Assembly (NCBI RefSeq): GCF_009909205.1
Contig: NZ_JAAAPN010000006.1
Span: 62,001-126,000 of the forward strand
DNA length: 64,000 nucleotides
Source of the DNA: Aquabacterium fontiphilum
Lineage (GTDB): Bacteria; Pseudomonadota; Gammaproteobacteria; Burkholderiales; Burkholderiaceae_C
Direction: 5' to 3'
The position numbers and the translations under genes were made by a program. Positions 29,443-38,232 of this stretch are shown here, one piece after another. The notes under the pieces are model-generated. The model did not search any database. It was not told the DNA's origin and saw only the letters and a program-made list of their open reading frames with translations. Every line of letters starts with the position of its first letter. The first letter of the stretch is position 1.

Positions 29443-30766
29443 CACTGACGCGCCCGATACCGACCGGCGGCGGTGGATGCAGGCGCTCGGCCTGGCCCCG
29501 GCGGCACTGGCAGTCGCCAGCCACACCCGCCCGGCCCACGCCGCTGCACGCCTGAAGACGCAAGCCCGGATCGTCATCCTCGGCAGCGGCCTGGGCGGCA
29601 TTGCCGTGGCCAATCGGCTCACCCGCCTGCTGGATGGCGCGCAGATCACCATCGTTGACCGCAAGGAAGAACACCACTACCAGCCCGGCTACACACTGGT
29701 GGCCTCGGGCATCTGGCCCAAGGCCAAGGTCATCGAGCGCAACGAGGCCTTTCTGCCCGCTGGCGTGCAGTGGGTCAAAGACATGGCAGCAGCGGTTGAC
29801 CCCGATGCGCGTACCGTGCGCACCGCTGGGGGCCTGACCTTGCCCTACGACTTCCTCGTGGTGGCCACTGGCACGCACCAGGACTGGTCTCTGATTGAGG
29901 GCATGGATGTCACGCGCATCGGCCAGAACGGCCTCGGCAGCGTCTACCCCAGTGCAGATGCGGCAGCCGCCACCTGGCAGGCCATGCAGACCTTTGCGCG
30001 CCAAGGCGGCGAGGCGCTGATGACCCTGTCGACCACGCCACTGAAATGCGCGGGCGCCCCGCTGAAGATGACCTTCATGCTGCGTGACCGTCTGAGGCAG
30101 GCCGGCACACTTGACCAGTCGCGGATCAGCTTCATGTGCGGCCCCAAGGTCATCTTCGGCGTGCCCAAGGTGGCCGAGGCGGTGCTCGCGCGCTGGCAGG
30201 AGATGGCCATCGGCGTGACCTACGAGCACGTGCTCACCGCGGTCGACATCGATGCCCGCCGGGCCACCTTCCAGACACCCGATGGCCAGGCGGTGCAGCG
30301 CAGCTACGACTTTCTGCACGCAGTTCCACCCATGCGGGCGCCCGACGTCATCAAGACCAGCGCCCTGGCGTGGCAGGATGGGCCCATGGCCAAGGGCGGC
30401 TGGCTCGAAGTCGACAAAGAGACCCTGCAACACCGCCGCTATCCCAACGTGTTTGGCGTGGGCGACATCAACGGCACGCCCCGCGGCAAGACCGCCGCGA
30501 CGATCAAGAAGGCCGCACCCATCGTGGTCGACAACCTGGTCGCGGCCATCGCGGGGCAGCCACCGCAGGCGCGCTTCGACGGCTACACCTCGTGTCCGCT
30601 GATCACACGCGAGGGCTCGGCCTGGCTGGTCGAGTTCGACTACGAAGGGCGGCTGACGCCCACCCTCCCAGTGGTCGACCCGCTGCAGGACAGCTTCCTC
30701 GCCTGGATGATGAAGGTGCGCCTGCTCAAGCCCGCCTACATCGGTGTCCTCAAGGGCAACGTCTAA
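29399..30766 (+). CDS. sqr: Type II sulfide:quinone oxidoreductase with Tat-like leader
   Basis: This flavoprotein oxidises sulfide and passes electrons to the quinone pool. The 455 residues match mitochondrial SQOR-type (type II) enzymes: GSGLGGIAVANRL for FAD, TPLKCAGAPLKM (Cys217), DKETLQHRRYPNVFGVGDIN, and DGYTSCPLIT (Cys399). The two cysteines are 182 residues apart, similar to the pair in human SQOR (201 and 379). The N-terminus carries DRRRWMQALGLAPAALAVAS ending AHA, which looks like a Tat signal (twin Arg at 23-25), so the enzyme may be exported folded. A site GGAGA lies before the ATG at 29399, inside the hydrolase gene end. Confidence 0.93.
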   Translation: MSTRHPSQPLSPQRDTDAPDTDRRRWMQALGLAPAALAVASHTRPAHAAARLKTQARIVILGSGLGGIAVANRLTRLLDGAQITIVDRKEEHHYQPGYTLVASGIWPKAKVIERNEAFLPAGVQWVKDMAAAVDPDARTVRTAGGLTLPYDFLVVATGTHQDWSLIEGMDVTRIGQNGLGSVYPSADAAAATWQAMQTFARQGGEALMTLSTTPLKCAGAPLKMTFMLRDRLRQAGTLDQSRISFMCGPKVIFGVPKVAEAVLARWQEMAIGVTYEHVLTAVDIDARRATFQTPDGQAVQRSYDFLHAVPPMRAPDVIKTSALAWQDGPMAKGGWLEVDKETLQHRRYPNVFGVGDINGTPRGKTAATIKKAAPIVVDNLVAAIAGQPPQARFDGYTSCPLITREGSAWLVEFDYEGRLTPTLPVVDPLQDSFLAWMMKVRLLKPAYIGVLKGNV

Positions 30767-30786
30767 GCCCCCTCAAGGAGCGCAAC

Positions 30787-31137
30787 ATGTACGAAATCTG
30801 GTTGATGCTGGTCATCGTGTGGGAACTGATGCTGTCGTCCGGGACGTGGCTGTGGGCCGCGGCGGGTGTGTGGCTGGCGCTGATGGCCGTCGGCATCGTC
30901 CGCCATGGCGTCTCGTGGCAACGGGGCGCCGTCAAAGCCGCGGGCCTGGGGGTGTTGACCACGGTCGTGGCCTTCTTCGTGCTGCCCGGCATGGTGGCCT
31001 CGTCGATGGGCGAGCTTCGCTACTGGGTCGACTGGCTCGCGCTGGCCGGAATGGCCATCGGCATCGGCGCGGCGGTGGCCGTGTTCACCTGGCCGGTATG
31101 GACCACCCTGAGCCGACGCCCCGCACGCACCGGCTGA
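30787..31137 (+). CDS. Small three-span membrane protein, unknown
   Basis: I do not recognise this 116-residue protein. It is strongly hydrophobic, with three likely spans: about 2-32 (IWLMLVIVWELMLSSGTWLW then AAAGVWLALM), 48-68 (AAGLGVLTTVVAFFVLPGMV) and 80-103 (WLALAGMAIGIGAAVAVFTW). AAGGAG lies before the ATG and it follows SQR by 20 bases, so it is probably co-transcribed with it. It could be a membrane anchor or quinone-side partner for SQR or for the molybdoenzyme that follows; that is a guess from position. Confidence 0.75.
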   Translation: MYEIWLMLVIVWELMLSSGTWLWAAAGVWLALMAVGIVRHGVSWQRGAVKAAGLGVLTTVVAFFVLPGMVASSMGELRYWVDWLALAGMAIGIGAAVAVFTWPVWTTLSRRPARTG

Positions 31138-31144
31138 TTCCGCT

Positions 31145-31178
31145 AGCATCCGGAGACGCCCCACAGCTTTCGGATGCT
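31145..31178 (+). repeat. Inverted repeat before the molybdoenzyme start
   Basis: AGCATCCG (31145-31152) and CGGATGCT (31171-31178) are perfect 8-base arms around an 18-base loop, ending three bases before the ATG at 31182. In RNA this would hide the start region. There is no run of T, so it is not an ordinary terminator. Confidence 0.5.
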
Positions 31179-31181
31179 CCC

Positions 31182-33401
31182 ATGGCCCATGCCTCTCACG
31201 CCGCCGCACCCGCAGACACCCCCGTGACCACACGCCATGGCGTGTGCAATCTGTGCGAGGCCATCTGCGGCCTGACGTTCCAGGTGCAGGGCAACCGCAT
31301 TGTGTCGGTCAAGGGCAACGAGGCCGATCCACTGTCACGCGGCCACATCTGCCCCAAGGCCGTGGCTTTGAAGGATCTGCACGAAGACCCCGACCGGCTT
31401 CGCCAGCCCATCCGCCGCGTCACCGTCGATGGCGAGACCCGCTGGGAGCCCATCAGCTGGGATCAGGCTTTTGACTTGGTCGTCGACGGGCTGGCCCGCG
31501 TGCGCGAGGCGTATGGCAGCAGCGCGGTGGGCGTCTACCAGGGCAACCCCAATGTGCACAACTGGGGCAACATCACCCACGGCCACCTGTTCCTCAGCCA
31601 GCTCAAGACGCGGGCGCGCTTTTCGGCCACCTCGGCCGACCAGTTGCCCCACCACGTCGTGGCCCATGCGCTGTATGGCCACCAGTTGGCCATCCCCATT
31701 CCGGACATCGATCACACCCGGTTCATGCTGATTCTAGGCGGCAACCCGCTGGCCTCCAACGGCAGTCTGATGACCGTGCCCGATGTGCGCGCCCGGTTCA
31801 AGGCGCTGAAGGCACGCGGCGGCAAGCTGGTCGTGGTTGACCCACGCCGCACCGAGACCGCCGCCATCGCAGACGAACACCTGTTCATCGACCCCGGCAC
31901 CGACGCGGCCTGGCTGCTCGCGCTCATCCACACCCTGTTCGACGAAGGCCTGGCCAAGCCTGGCGCGCTGCAGTCCATCCTGGACCAGATCGACGCCGTG
32001 CGCGCTGCGGTCGAGCCTTTCAGCCCCGAGGCCATGGCCGCCCACACCGGCATCGATTCGGCCGCCACGCGACGCCTGGCACGCGAGCTCGCCCATGCCG
32101 ATGGCGGCGTGGTCTATGGTCGCATGGGGGTGTCGACCCAGCCCCATGGCGTGGTGTGCCAGTGGGCCATCCAGGTGCTCAACCTGCTGACGGGCAATGT
32201 GGACCGCATCGGCGGGGCCATGCTCACCCAGCCGGCACTGAACCTCATCGATCTCAAACTGATGGGCCCGGGTCACCTCGGGGCCTGGCGCAGCCGCGTG
32301 CGCGGCGCGCCCGAGTTCAGTGGCGAGTTGCCCGTGTCGGTCATGGCCGAAGAAATGCTCACACCCGGCAAGGGCCAGATCCGCGCGCTGGTCACGGCTG
32401 CCGGCAACCCGGTGCTGTCGACTCCCAACGGGCGGCAACTCGACCAGGCGCTGGCGGGGCTGGACTTCATGGTCTCGATCGATTTCTACCTCAATGAGAC
32501 CACACGCCACGCCGACGTGATCCTGCCGCCGACCTGCTTTGTCGAGCACGACCATTACGACCTGGTCTTTCTGCACCTGGCCGTGCGCAATGTGAGCCGC
32601 TACAGCCCGGCCATCGTCGAGCGCGGGCCCGACACCCGCCACGACTGGGAGATCTATGCCGAGCTGGCGCGTCGCTACGCCCAACGCACCTGGGCGCTGG
32701 AGCGCGGCCGCATGCGCGAGCGCCTGCAGGGCATGCTGGTGCGCGGCATCGTGGGCCGCCTGGCGCCGCACCGGCTGCTTGCGCTGGGGCTCAAGCGCAG
32801 CGGCAGCGGCCTGACCTTCGAGCGCCTGAAGGCCCACCCCGAGGGCATCGACCTGGGGCCGCTGCAGCCCTCGCTGATCAACCGCCTGCAGCGCCGCAAA
32901 CGCCGCATCGCGCTGCTGCCCGACCTGATCCGGCTGGAGCTGCCCTTTCTGGCGCAGGCGTTCCCATCCCACGCGGCGGGCACGGCTGCATCCGCCACCC
33001 AGACCGAGCGCCCGGCCCTCAAGCTCATCGGCCGGCGCGACGTGCGCACCAACAACTCGTGGATGCACAACAGCGAGCGCCTGGTGTCTGGCAAGCCTCG
33101 CTGCACGCTGTGGATGCACCCGGACGACGCCAGCCGCCGTGGCCTGACCGATGGGCAGACCGTGGCCGTCTCGTCGCGCGTGGGCCAGATTGCCGTGCCG
33201 CTGCATGTGACGGCTGACATCCGCCCCGGCGTGGTCAGCCTGCCGCACGGCTGGGGACACGACCGGCCTGGCATCGCCCTGCAGGTGGCCCAGGCCCACG
33301 CCGGCGCCAGCATCAACGACCTGACGGATGACAGACTGACCGAACGCATCAGCGCCAACGCGGCGTTCAGTGCCGTGCCCGTCGACGTGGTCGCCGTCTG
33401 A
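31182..33401 (+). CDS. Molybdopterin-dependent oxidoreductase (DMSO reductase family)
   Basis: The 739-residue enzyme binds a bis-MGD molybdenum cofactor. The N-terminal [4Fe-4S] site is Cys22, Cys25, Cys29 and Cys57 (GVCNLCEAICGLTF ... GHICPK). The body follows the FdhF/NarB-like order, with LILGGNPLASNG, VVVDPRRTET, NLLTGNVDRIGGAML, ADVILPPTCFVEHD and the C-terminal cofactor domain (about 620-735, containing HPDDASRRGLTDGQTVAVSS). There is no Tat leader, so it should act in the cytoplasm. There is no in-frame TGA, so no selenocysteine. Substrate is unknown; its place after SQR and the presence of modABC in the window fit a sulfur oxyanion or formate role. Confidence 0.88.
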   Translation: MAHASHAAAPADTPVTTRHGVCNLCEAICGLTFQVQGNRIVSVKGNEADPLSRGHICPKAVALKDLHEDPDRLRQPIRRVTVDGETRWEPISWDQAFDLVVDGLARVREAYGSSAVGVYQGNPNVHNWGNITHGHLFLSQLKTRARFSATSADQLPHHVVAHALYGHQLAIPIPDIDHTRFMLILGGNPLASNGSLMTVPDVRARFKALKARGGKLVVVDPRRTETAAIADEHLFIDPGTDAAWLLALIHTLFDEGLAKPGALQSILDQIDAVRAAVEPFSPEAMAAHTGIDSAATRRLARELAHADGGVVYGRMGVSTQPHGVVCQWAIQVLNLLTGNVDRIGGAMLTQPALNLIDLKLMGPGHLGAWRSRVRGAPEFSGELPVSVMAEEMLTPGKGQIRALVTAAGNPVLSTPNGRQLDQALAGLDFMVSIDFYLNETTRHADVILPPTCFVEHDHYDLVFLHLAVRNVSRYSPAIVERGPDTRHDWEIYAELARRYAQRTWALERGRMRERLQGMLVRGIVGRLAPHRLLALGLKRSGSGLTFERLKAHPEGIDLGPLQPSLINRLQRRKRRIALLPDLIRLELPFLAQAFPSHAAGTAASATQTERPALKLIGRRDVRTNNSWMHNSERLVSGKPRCTLWMHPDDASRRGLTDGQTVAVSSRVGQIAVPLHVTADIRPGVVSLPHGWGHDRPGIALQVAQAHAGASINDLTDDRLTERISANAAFSAVPVDVVAV

Positions 33402-33522
33402 GCCTATGCCGGCCGAACCGATGGGCCCGGATGGCGCTTGCGCCGCGACGGCTCATTGGCCAACCGGGTGCCATTGCCTGCCCGCGTGCCCCGGCATCCC
33501 ACCGCAGGCACAATCCACCTCC

Positions 33523-34149
33523 ATGAACGACGCCAGCCTCGAGATTGCCCACGCCGCCGCCCGCATGGTGGTGGAAGAGGGCCTGGAGTACGGACCGGCC
33601 AAGCGCCGCGCGGCCAAGCAGCTGGGCATGACCGGCCGCGCCGAGCTGCCCGACAACGACACGGTTGAGGCCGCCGTGTTCGAGTACCTGTCCGTGTTCT
33701 GCGCCGACACCCAGCCGGCCGAGCTGCGCGCGCTGCGCGACACCGCCGCCGTCTGGATGGACCGGCTGGCCGAGTTTCGCCCTCACCTGACGGGCGCCGT
33801 CTGGCGCGGCACGGCCACCCGGCTCAACGACATCCACCTTCAGCTGTATTGCGATGACAGCAAGTCGGCCGAGATCATGCTGATCGGCAAAGGCGTGGAC
33901 TACGACGTCGGCAGCGCGCCCGGCCCGCGCGGCAGCACGGTGGATTGCCTGAGCATGACCATTCCCTGCCCCGGCCTGGGCGAACCCGTCGGGCTGCACC
34001 TGACCATCCTGGATGCCGACGACCTCCGCGGCGCGCTCAAACCCGACGCCCGCGGGCGCACCGAGCGCGGCGACCTGGCTGCGCTGCGGCGCTTGATCGC
34101 ACAACACCCCCCCGCCGGATCGGACCAACTTGGGAGTGCGCAGCCGTGA
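33523..34149 (+). CDS. Conserved protein of unknown function, upstream of tlpA
   Basis: I do not recognise this 208-residue soluble protein. The N-terminal part is helical (LEIAHAAARMVVEEGLEYGP), and a central region TGAVWRGTATRLNDIHLQLY followed by CDDSKSAEIMLIGKGVDYDV looks like an alpha/beta fold and may be nucleotidyltransferase-like. The C-terminal tail is rich in Asp, Arg and Ala. There is no signal peptide. The start at 33523 follows an untranslated stretch after the molybdoenzyme. Its stop overlaps the GTG of the TlpA gene (GTGA), suggesting coupling to it. Confidence 0.72.
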   Translation: MNDASLEIAHAAARMVVEEGLEYGPAKRRAAKQLGMTGRAELPDNDTVEAAVFEYLSVFCADTQPAELRALRDTAAVWMDRLAEFRPHLTGAVWRGTATRLNDIHLQLYCDDSKSAEIMLIGKGVDYDVGSAPGPRGSTVDCLSMTIPCPGLGEPVGLHLTILDADDLRGALKPDARGRTERGDLAALRRLIAQHPPAGSDQLGSAQP

Positions 34150-34733
34150 ACGAAGACACGCCGGTGCCGGTACACCGCGGCCGCCGCGTGGCCCTGATGG
34201 CCGCAGCGGGCGCTGCTGCAGCGGTCGCCGGCTGGTGGTGGCGCAGCCGCTCGCCCTTGTCGCAGGGCGCGCAGGAGGGTCCCGGCGACCCCCTGCCCGA
34301 CGGATTCTGGGATCTCGCTTTCGACACACCCGACGGTGCGCCGCTGGACTGGCAGGCGCTGGCAGGCCAACCGTTTGTGCTGAACTTCTGGGCCACATGG
34401 TGCCCGCCCTGCGTGCGCGAGATGCCGGAGCTTGACCGCTTTCAGCGTGAACACGCCGCGCAGGGTTGGCAGGTGGTGGGGCTGGCCGTCGATGGCCCGA
34501 CGCCCGTGCGCGAATTTCTGGCCAAAGTCGGGGTAGGATTCCGGGTCGGGCTGGCCGGCTTCGGTGGGACCGAACTGGCCCGCGAACTGGGCAACACGGC
34601 CGGCGGCCTGCCCTTTACCGTGATCGTCGACGCCCAGGGCCGCATCCGCCACCGCAAGATGGGCGAGACCCATTTCGACGAGCTGGCCAAATGGGCGCGC
34701 GACGTGGCCGGCGACACGCCTGGTCGCACCTGA
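34146..34733 (+). CDS. TlpA-family thioredoxin-like protein
   Basis: This 195-residue membrane-anchored periplasmic thiol:disulfide protein has an N-terminal membrane segment (about 15-31, RVALMAAAGAAAAVAGWWW) and a thioredoxin domain with the active site ATWCPPCVREMP (Cys86, Cys89). The cis-proline region is GGLPFTVIVDAQG. It starts with GTG overlapping the upstream stop. Relatives reduce apocytochromes c or envelope disulfides; the partner is not evident here. It is followed by 115 bases that hold the aroQ promoter. Confidence 0.9.
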   Translation: MNEDTPVPVHRGRRVALMAAAGAAAAVAGWWWRSRSPLSQGAQEGPGDPLPDGFWDLAFDTPDGAPLDWQALAGQPFVLNFWATWCPPCVREMPELDRFQREHAAQGWQVVGLAVDGPTPVREFLAKVGVGFRVGLAGFGGTELARELGNTAGGLPFTVIVDAQGRIRHRKMGETHFDELAKWARDVAGDTPGRT

Positions 34734-34746
34734 AACACGTCAGGCT

Positions 34747-34774
34747 TTGAATTGCGGCCAAACGGCGTTAAAAT
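34747..34774 (+). promoter_or_regulatory. Sigma-70 promoter of aroQ-accB-accC
   Basis: A -35 box TTGAAT (34747-34752) and a -10 box TAAAAT (34769-34774) are spaced by 16 bases, 75 bases before the aroQ ATG. The region is AT-rich compared with its surroundings. aroQ, accB and accC follow on the same strand. Confidence 0.65.
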
Positions 34775-34848
34775 TTCCTTACATTCAACTTCGCGGCCCA
34801 AATTACGCCATCTGACAACAACGTCGGCGTGATCTGCGCCCGGAATCC

Positions 34849-35307
34849 ATGCAGATCCTCGTCCTTCACGGCCCCAACCTCAACCTGCTCGGCACCCGCG
34901 AACCGCAGGTCTATGGCGCCACCACGCTGGATCAGATCAATCAAAGCCTCATGGCCCACGCTGCCGCGCGCGGTGCCACGCTGTCGGCCTTTCAGAGCAA
35001 CCACGAAGGCGCGCTGATCGACCGCGTGCACGCTGCCCGAGCCGACGGCACAGCCTTCATCGTCATCAACCCCGGGGCCTACACGCACACCAGCGTGGCC
35101 CTGCGCGACGCCCTCGCGGGCGTGGCGATTCCTTTCATCGAGGTGCACCTGTCGAACGTGCACCGTCGCGAGCCCTTCCGTCACCACTCCTATTTCTCCG
35201 ATCTGGCCGAAGGCGTGATCGTGGGGATGGGCGCCAGCGGTTACCGCCTGGCGCTGGAAGCGGCGCTCGAACGCCTGGGGGTCACGCCCCCGAAACCGGC
35301 TGGCTGA
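34849..35307 (+). CDS. aroQ: 3-dehydroquinate dehydratase, type II
   Basis: This is the third enzyme of the shikimate pathway, 152 residues, forming dodecamers. The N-terminus [20 protein letters not shown] holds the flexible catalytic-tyrosine loop. The substrate-binding motifs [33 protein letters not shown] and [20 protein letters not shown], with the catalytic histidine, are all present. In this order of bacteria aroQ is often directly before accB, as here. Confidence 0.98.
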   Translation: MQILVLHGPNLNLLGTREPQVYGATTLDQINQSLMAHAAARGATLSAFQSNHEGALIDRVHAARADGTAFIVINPGAYTHTSVALRDALAGVAIPFIEVHLSNVHRREPFRHHSYFSDLAEGVIVGMGASGYRLALEAALERLGVTPPKPAG

Positions 35308-35385
35308 CGCCGGCTTCCACCCGAAGCCCCGACGCCAACCTCCCCACGAGCCCACCGGCTCGGCTGCCTTGCTGGAGACCCAACC

Positions 35386-35853
35386 ATGGACCTGCGCAAA
35401 CTCAAGACCCTGATCGACCTCGTTTCTGAATCCAACGTCTCTGAACTGGAGATCACCGAGGCCGATGGCAAGGTGCGCATCGTGAAGGCCGGTGCCCAGC
35501 CGGTGGTCTACACCCAGGCGCTGCCCGCCGCCGCACCCGTGGCCGCTGCGCCTGCCGCCGCCCCGGCTGCTGCACCCGTGGCCACCGCCCCCGCACCGGT
35601 GGAAGCCCCCGTCGAAACCGGCCATGTGGTCAAGTCGCCCATGGTCGGCACCTTCTACCGCGCCTCCAGCCCGGGCGCCAAGGCCTTCGCCGAAGTCGGC
35701 GATCAGGTCAAGGCCGGCCAGCCCGTCTGCATCATCGAAGCCATGAAGATCATGAACGAGATCGAAGCAGACATGGACGGCACCATCACCAAGATCCTGG
35801 TCGACAACGGCCAGCCTGTTGAGTACGGTCAGCCCCTGTTCATCATCGAATAA
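35386..35853 (+). CDS. accB: Acetyl-CoA carboxylase biotin carrier AccB
   Basis: This is the biotin carboxyl carrier protein of acetyl-CoA carboxylase, which begins fatty acid synthesis. The 155 residues comprise an N-terminal helix ([20 protein letters not shown]), an Ala/Pro-rich hinge (about 45-80) and a C-terminal biotinyl domain (about 82-155). The biotin acceptor is Lys121 in EAMKIMNE. Its 3' end is 10 bases before the accC ATG, with GGGGGG as a likely ribosome binding site. Confidence 0.98.
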   Translation: MDLRKLKTLIDLVSESNVSELEITEADGKVRIVKAGAQPVVYTQALPAAAPVAAAPAAAPAAAPVATAPAPVEAPVETGHVVKSPMVGTFYRASSPGAKAFAEVGDQVKAGQPVCIIEAMKIMNEIEADMDGTITKILVDNGQPVEYGQPLFIIE

Positions 35854-35863
35854 GGGGGGCTTC

Positions 35864-37213
35864 ATGTTCAAGAAGATCCTCATCGCCAACCGAGGCGAGA
35901 TCGCCCTGCGCATCCAGCGCGCCTGCCGCGAGATGGGCATCCAGTCGGTGGTTGTCTACTCCGAGGCCGACCGCGACGCCAAGTACGTCAAGCTCGCCGA
36001 CGAGGCCGTGTGCATTGGCCCCGCCCCTTCTGCGCAGAGCTACCTGCACATGCCGGCCATCATCTCGGCCGCCGAAGTGACCGACGCCGAAGCCATCCAC
36101 CCCGGCTACGGCTTCCTGTCCGAGAACGCCGACTTCGCCGAGCGCGTCGAGCAATCGGGCTTCACCTTCATCGGCCCGACGCCGGAGTCCATCCGCATCA
36201 TGGGCGACAAGGTCGCAGCCAAGCAGGCCATGATCAAGTCGGGCGTGCCCTGCGTCCCCGGCTCCGAAGGCGCCTTGCCCGACGATCCGAAAGAGATCAT
36301 CCGCACGGCCCGGGCCATCGGCTACCCGGTGATCATCAAGGCCGCAGGCGGCGGCGGTGGCCGCGGCATGCGCGTGGTGCACACCGAAGCGGCGCTGATC
36401 CATGCCGTGCAGACCACCAAGGGCGAGGCGCAGGCCGCCTTCGGCAACCCGGCGGTCTACATGGAGAAGTTCCTGGAGCACCCGCGCCACATCGAGATCC
36501 AGGTGCTGGCCGACCAGCACAAGAACGCCGTGTGGCTGGGCGAGCGCGACTGCTCGATGCAGCGCCGCCATCAGAAGATCATTGAAGAAGCACCGGCGCC
36601 TGGCATCCCCCGCCGGCTGATCGACCGCGTGGGCGACCGCTGCGCGGCCGCCTGCAAGAAGATCGGCTACCGCGGTGCGGGCACCTTCGAGTTCCTGTAC
36701 GAAAACGGCGAGTTCTACTTCATTGAGATGAACACGCGCGTGCAGGTGGAGCACCCCGTCACCGAGATGACAAGCGGCATCGACATCGTGCAGATGCAGA
36801 TCCGCGTGGCCGCTGGCGAGAAGCTGCCGTTCACGCAGCGCCAGATCGAGACGCGGGGCCACGCCATCGAGTGCCGCATCAATGCCGAGGATCCGGTCAA
36901 GTTCATCCCGTCGCCGGGCCGCATCACCATGTGGCACCCGCCCGGCGGCCCCGGCGTGCGCGTCGACTCGCATGCCTACACGAACTACTTCGTGCCGCCC
37001 AACTACGACTCGATGATCGGCAAGATCATCGTGCACGGCGACACGCGGGAGCAGGCCCTGGCTCGCATGCGCACCGCCCTGTCCGAGACGGTCGTCGAAG
37101 GCATCCAGACCAACATCCCGCTGCACCGCGAGCTGATGGTCGACGCCAAGTTCGTCGAAGGCGGCACCGACATCCACTACCTCGAAAACTGGATGGCCGC
37201 GCGCAAGCGCTGA
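35864..37213 (+). CDS. accC: Biotin carboxylase AccC
   Basis: This enzyme carboxylates biotin on AccB with ATP and bicarbonate, 449 residues. The N-terminal [20 protein letters not shown], the glycine-rich ATP loop [18 protein letters not shown], the [17 protein letters not shown] segment and [14 protein letters not shown] are all characteristic. It is preceded by accB and followed by prmA, 18 bases away. The in-frame start 45 bases upstream would lie inside accB and is not used. Confidence 0.99.
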   Translation: MFKKILIANRGEIALRIQRACREMGIQSVVVYSEADRDAKYVKLADEAVCIGPAPSAQSYLHMPAIISAAEVTDAEAIHPGYGFLSENADFAERVEQSGFTFIGPTPESIRIMGDKVAAKQAMIKSGVPCVPGSEGALPDDPKEIIRTARAIGYPVIIKAAGGGGGRGMRVVHTEAALIHAVQTTKGEAQAAFGNPAVYMEKFLEHPRHIEIQVLADQHKNAVWLGERDCSMQRRHQKIIEEAPAPGIPRRLIDRVGDRCAAACKKIGYRGAGTFEFLYENGEFYFIEMNTRVQVEHPVTEMTSGIDIVQMQIRVAAGEKLPFTQRQIETRGHAIECRINAEDPVKFIPSPGRITMWHPPGGPGVRVDSHAYTNYFVPPNYDSMIGKIIVHGDTREQALARMRTALSETVVEGIQTNIPLHRELMVDAKFVEGGTDIHYLENWMAARKR

Positions 37214-37231
37214 CCAGCCGGAACCGCTGCC

Positions 37232-38182
37232 ATGCCCCTGTTCGAACTGACCCTGCTGGCCCAGGAGGCCGAGGTCGAGCTGCTCAGCGATGCCTTGATG
37301 GAAGTCGAGGCGCTGTCGGTTTCGGTGGAAGACGCCGACGCCGACACCGAGCACGAAGAAGCCCTGTGGGGTGAGCCGGGCATGCCCGTGCCTCGTGAGG
37401 CCTGGCAGCGCTCCACGATCAAGAGCCTGTTCCCGGACGAGGCCCAGGCCCTGGAGGCCGTCACCCTGATCCTGGCACAGGACTGGGCCCATGACATTCA
37501 CGTGCAGGGCATCCAGGCTGTGGATGAACAGGACTGGGTGCGGCTGACGCAATCGCAGTTTCAGCCCGTGCCCATCACCGATGCCTTCTGGATCGTGCCG
37601 ACCTGGCACGAGGTGCCGGCTGGCGCCCGGGTGGCCATGCGGTTGGACCCGGGTCTGGCCTTTGGCACGGGCACGCACCCCACGACGCGCATGTGTCTGA
37701 AGTGGCTGGCCCAACACGCCGACGCTTACGCAGGGCAGCCGGTGCTGGACTACGGCTGTGGCTCGGGCATCCTCGCCATCGGCGCGCTGCTGCATGGCGC
37801 GGCCTCGGCCGATGCGGTCGACATCGACCCCGCGGCGGTGGACGCCACCTTGGCCAATGCCGACGCCAACGTCGCCCACCTCAAGGATGCGCAGGGCCGG
37901 TTGCCATTGCGCGTGGGCCTGCCCGACCTGGTCGGCGAGGCCGAAGGCGCCTACCCAGTGGTGCTGGCCAACATCCTGGCCACGCCGCTGAAGATGCTGG
38001 CCCCGCTGCTGGCGGGCCACGTGGCGCCTGGCGGCCATCTGGTGCTGGCCGGCATCCTGGCACGCCAGGAGCAAGAGCTGACGGACGCCTACGCCGAGGC
38101 CGGCTTCGAGTTGCGGGTGGCCAACGAAGAAGAGGGCTGGATCCTGATGACCGCCCACAAACAGGTGGCGCGGGCGGGATGA
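37232..38182 (+). CDS. prmA: Ribosomal protein L11 methyltransferase
   Basis: This SAM-dependent enzyme trimethylates ribosomal protein L11, 316 residues. The N-terminal substrate domain starts PLFELTLLAQEAEVELLSDA. The catalytic domain has RLDPGLAFGTGTHPTTRMCL, motif I LDYGCGSGILAIGALL, and VVLANILATPLKMLAP. It follows accC closely, a common order in Burkholderiales. No promoter is obvious between them. Confidence 0.97.
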   Translation: MPLFELTLLAQEAEVELLSDALMEVEALSVSVEDADADTEHEEALWGEPGMPVPREAWQRSTIKSLFPDEAQALEAVTLILAQDWAHDIHVQGIQAVDEQDWVRLTQSQFQPVPITDAFWIVPTWHEVPAGARVAMRLDPGLAFGTGTHPTTRMCLKWLAQHADAYAGQPVLDYGCGSGILAIGALLHGAASADAVDIDPAAVDATLANADANVAHLKDAQGRLPLRVGLPDLVGEAEGAYPVVLANILATPLKMLAPLLAGHVAPGGHLVLAGILARQEQELTDAYAEAGFELRVANEEEGWILMTAHKQVARAG

Positions 38183-38232
38183 ACCCGGCCCCACCGCGGT
38201 TCTGCGCTGAAAAAATGGCATAAAGGGCCCTT

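Noticed and set aside
31182..33401. Selenocysteine in the molybdoenzyme
   Set aside because: There is no in-frame TGA and no following SECIS-like stem was seen.
35843..38221. 792-residue open frame on the minus strand across accC and prmA
   Set aside because: It is fully antisense to two recognised genes and has no domain. Same codon-bias artefact.
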